DNA from: Cyanomargarita calcarea GSE-NOS-MK-12-04C
GTDB taxonomy: Bacteria; Cyanobacteriota; Cyanobacteriia; Cyanobacteriales; Nostocaceae
Reading direction: 5' to 3'
Length of the DNA: 64,000 nt
Assembly (NCBI GenBank): GCA_019359595.1
Contig: JAHHGZ010000004.1
Coordinates: forward strand, 124,001 to 188,000
Part shown: one piece after another, positions 62,319 to 64,000 of the stretch
Numbering within the stretch: the stretch's first letter is position 1
Layout of the letters: every line of letters starts with the position of its first letter
Translations under genes and position numbers: made by a program
Notes under the pieces: model-generated
The model's database searches: none
What the model was told of the DNA's origin: nothing
Seen by the model: the letters and a program-made list of their open reading frames with translations, nothing else

Positions 62319-63854
62319 TTACCTCGCTTTTCCCAAAGTCGTTATATAAAGCACTGCTTCATCCGCAGGAATACCCAAAACCTCATTCACCTTATCATCA
62401 AAAAAGCCACCGATACCGCTAACACCTAAGTTCAAACGAACAGCAGCTAAATTCAACCTTTGTCCTAAATGACCGGCATCCATATGCAAATATCGGTAAA
62501 CGCGATCGCCATACTGAGTAACTGCCGATTTCAAATCAGATGTATGGAATAATACTGCGGCGGCATCTCGCCCTAAGTCTTGCCCCAAACAGAGAAAATG
62601 TAATTCTCTGCGGAAATTTTTAAACCGAATTTGTCGTAATTCTTGTGCTTTGGGTGCGTAATAATAACAACCGGCATCAAGTCCATTTACCCCAGAGACT
62701 GCGATAAATGTTTCGATTAAATTCAGGTCAAAGTAATCAGTAGAATTATCTAAGCCTTGGTAGTCGTAATTTTGAGATTGATAAGTAAAATCGAGTAAAG
62801 CTTTGAGTTCGTCGAAAGTTAATTCTTCACCACTGTAGGCACGGGTAGAACGTCGTTTGAGCATAGTAACTTCTAGCCCGTTGAGACTTTCTCCCCAGTC
62901 AATGGTGTTAGAAGCGGTGGATATTTTTTGACAGAAAGGAAAATTATATTTATCCTCTAATGATTTTTCTTGTCTGATTTCAGGCAAATTGAGCTTACCA
63001 GTTGTACCTGGTTGAATTTGCGTGCATTTATGGAAGTAGTTGAGAAGTTCACCGTCAGGTATTTGCGGATAATTGATTTCGGTAGCGGAAGGTAATGCTG
63101 TTCTGCCAATGGGTAGATTTTGTTTGATATCCAATAAATCTGCTAGGGGAATAACTGCGATCGCCCCTTCGTTTTCGGGATCGATATAAAGCATTTCGTT
63201 GACTGCTTCATCCACAAAACCACCAATCAAATGCGGGCGATAATCGGTAATTGCAGATGCTAATTCGATATTACCTAGTAAATGTCCTGTATCCAGAAGA
63301 ATCCGACGGTATGCCCGATCTTCGTAGCGCCATGCAGAACGATAGAAAACTCCAGTGATAATAATCGTTAGCTGGGTACTTTCTAAACTAGGATGCCAAA
63401 AACAAGCTTCTTGCAATTTCTGCCAAACATCACTTTCCCAAAAATGCATTAGTGCATGAGTTCGGCATTGGTAATTATACAGTCCCGGTGGTAGCAACGG
63501 TGTCCCGCGAGATACTAGATACATCTCCGCTGGGTACAAACCACCTGCACTCGGGGCAGATCGTAAATACACCGCACTGCCCAGAGATGATGGCATTCTG
63601 GCGGTTAATCCATAACTGCAAAACAGCAGTCGGGAAAGTCTTTGCCACCACAAAGCATCCTGATTATCGGCAAATGCCTCTGCTTTTTCTTGGACGTATG
63701 GTTTGAGGTCAAAAGTAGAGCCAATTTTGTACTCTTTAAATGGCACTGGCTGTTTCGCCCAGTCTAACTCCTGTTTTTTGGAGGCAATGGTTTCTGGGTC
63801 ATATTTCGTCCGTTCATGGTAGTGCTGGGCAATCGATTGGCGTAGTTCTGGCAT
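62319..63854 (-). CDS. SagB/ThcOx-type protein with two nitroreductase domains
   Basis: A 511-residue protein with two tandem FMN-dependent nitroreductase-like domains: about 60-250 (SAGGLYPAEMYLVSRGT, LLDTGHLLGNIELASAI) and about 305-511 (LKRRSTRAYSGEELTFDELK, HMDAGHLGQRLNLAAVRLNL, GIGGFFDDKVNEVLGI). This doubled arrangement is known from SagB/ThcOx-family dehydrogenases. Some members oxidise azolines to azoles in RiPP toxins. No YcaO, precursor peptide or transporter is next to it, so that role is unproven. Confidence 0.82.
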   Translation of the reverse strand: MPELRQSIAQHYHERTKYDPETIASKKQELDWAKQPVPFKEYKIGSTFDLKPYVQEKAEAFADNQDALWWQRLSRLLFCSYGLTARMPSSLGSAVYLRSAPSAGGLYPAEMYLVSRGTPLLPPGLYNYQCRTHALMHFWESDVWQKLQEACFWHPSLESTQLTIIITGVFYRSAWRYEDRAYRRILLDTGHLLGNIELASAITDYRPHLIGGFVDEAVNEMLYIDPENEGAIAVIPLADLLDIKQNLPIGRTALPSATEINYPQIPDGELLNYFHKCTQIQPGTTGKLNLPEIRQEKSLEDKYNFPFCQKISTASNTIDWGESLNGLEVTMLKRRSTRAYSGEELTFDELKALLDFTYQSQNYDYQGLDNSTDYFDLNLIETFIAVSGVNGLDAGCYYYAPKAQELRQIRFKNFRRELHFLCLGQDLGRDAAAVLFHTSDLKSAVTQYGDRVYRYLHMDAGHLGQRLNLAAVRLNLGVSGIGGFFDDKVNEVLGIPADEAVLYITTLGKAR

Positions 63855-64000
63855 AAGACTTTAGACACGCTTCTGCTTCATATCTTTGCACTCCTCTGTC
63901 TCATGATTCGTCTTAAGTAGTACAATCCTTGAAGTAATAATCGGGTAATACTTAATTTTCCCTTCCTGATTCTGGTACTGTTTGTGCTGTATGTCTTATA
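63855..64000. other. Window end, no gene seen
   Basis: About 145 bases upstream of the SagB-like gene; no further feature. Confidence 0.4.

Noticed and set aside
1-64000. tRNA, rRNA and tmRNA genes
   Set aside because: I looked through the gaps for cloverleaf hallmarks and conserved rRNA segments and saw none; a covariance-model scan would settle it.

Overview
This window comes from a filamentous, Nostocales-type cyanobacterium (Nostoc/Calothrix-like). The evidence is frequent HIP1 octamers (GCGATCGC), a beta-carboxysome operon, the photosystem II gene psbI, the oxidative cyclase acsF, the cyanobacterial NDH-1 CO2-uptake genes ndhF4-ndhD4-cupB, an xisI relative, and the heptamer and palindromic repeat families typical of these genomes. 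No rRNA, tRNA, CRISPR array or intact transposase was seen.

Layout. 0.2-8.8 kb: isochorismate synthase, a bestrophin-like channel, proA, a tandem family of peptidoglycan-binding-domain proteins whose middle copy is a frameshifted remnant, and a cation/proton antiporter fused to a UspA domain. The antiporter leader contains a clear fluoride (crcB) riboswitch. 8.8-12.7 kb: a tetrapyrrole cluster in which acsF diverges from heme oxygenase and hemN; the heme oxygenase leader is strongly structured. 12.8-18 kb: an RHH-like protein, a GH38 alpha-mannosidase with two in-frame low-complexity or repeat insertions, and a cyanobacterial unknown. 18-22 kb: a genome-conflict patch with a broken xisI, a toxin-antitoxin pair, and a type II restriction-modification system (C5 methyltransferase, XRE controller, HNH nuclease). 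22-31.3 kb: an LptD-like DUF3769 protein, psbI, a small membrane protein, alpha-glucan phosphorylase, a DUF429 protein and proline iminopeptidase. 31.5-40.4 kb: a second HNH/C5-methyltransferase pair, trpS, metF, then a compact AT-rich three-gene operon (DUF262 protein, DUF3696 AAA ATPase, unknown) that is the best candidate here for an undescribed conflict system, followed by a Uma2 nuclease.

40.8-53 kb is the CO2-concentrating locus. Bcp peroxiredoxin, cupB, ndhD4 and ndhF4 lie on the minus strand. Divergently, ccmK2-ccmK1-ccmL-ccmM-ccmN-ccmO and a LysR regulator (RbcR-like) lie on the plus strand. NDH-1 with CupB would convert CO2 to bicarbonate in the cytosol, while the Ccm proteins build the carboxysome shell and scaffold around Rubisco. 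CcmM carries four Rubisco-small-subunit-like repeats and a cysteine pair suggesting a redox-switched carbonic anhydrase.

53-64 kb: a MuiA/DUF4139 protein, a second Uma2 protein, a small Cys-rich protein, mnmE, a C-terminally truncated C5 methyltransferase, a short-chain dehydrogenase, a vapC remnant, a Tat-exported PhoD phosphatase, an ArsC/Spx-like protein and a double nitroreductase-domain SagB/ThcOx protein. Dispersed repeats (a MITE-like family with inverted termini, a TAACGGATAA hairpin family, a two-hairpin element, and heptamer tracts) fill many gaps and have entered several reading frames.
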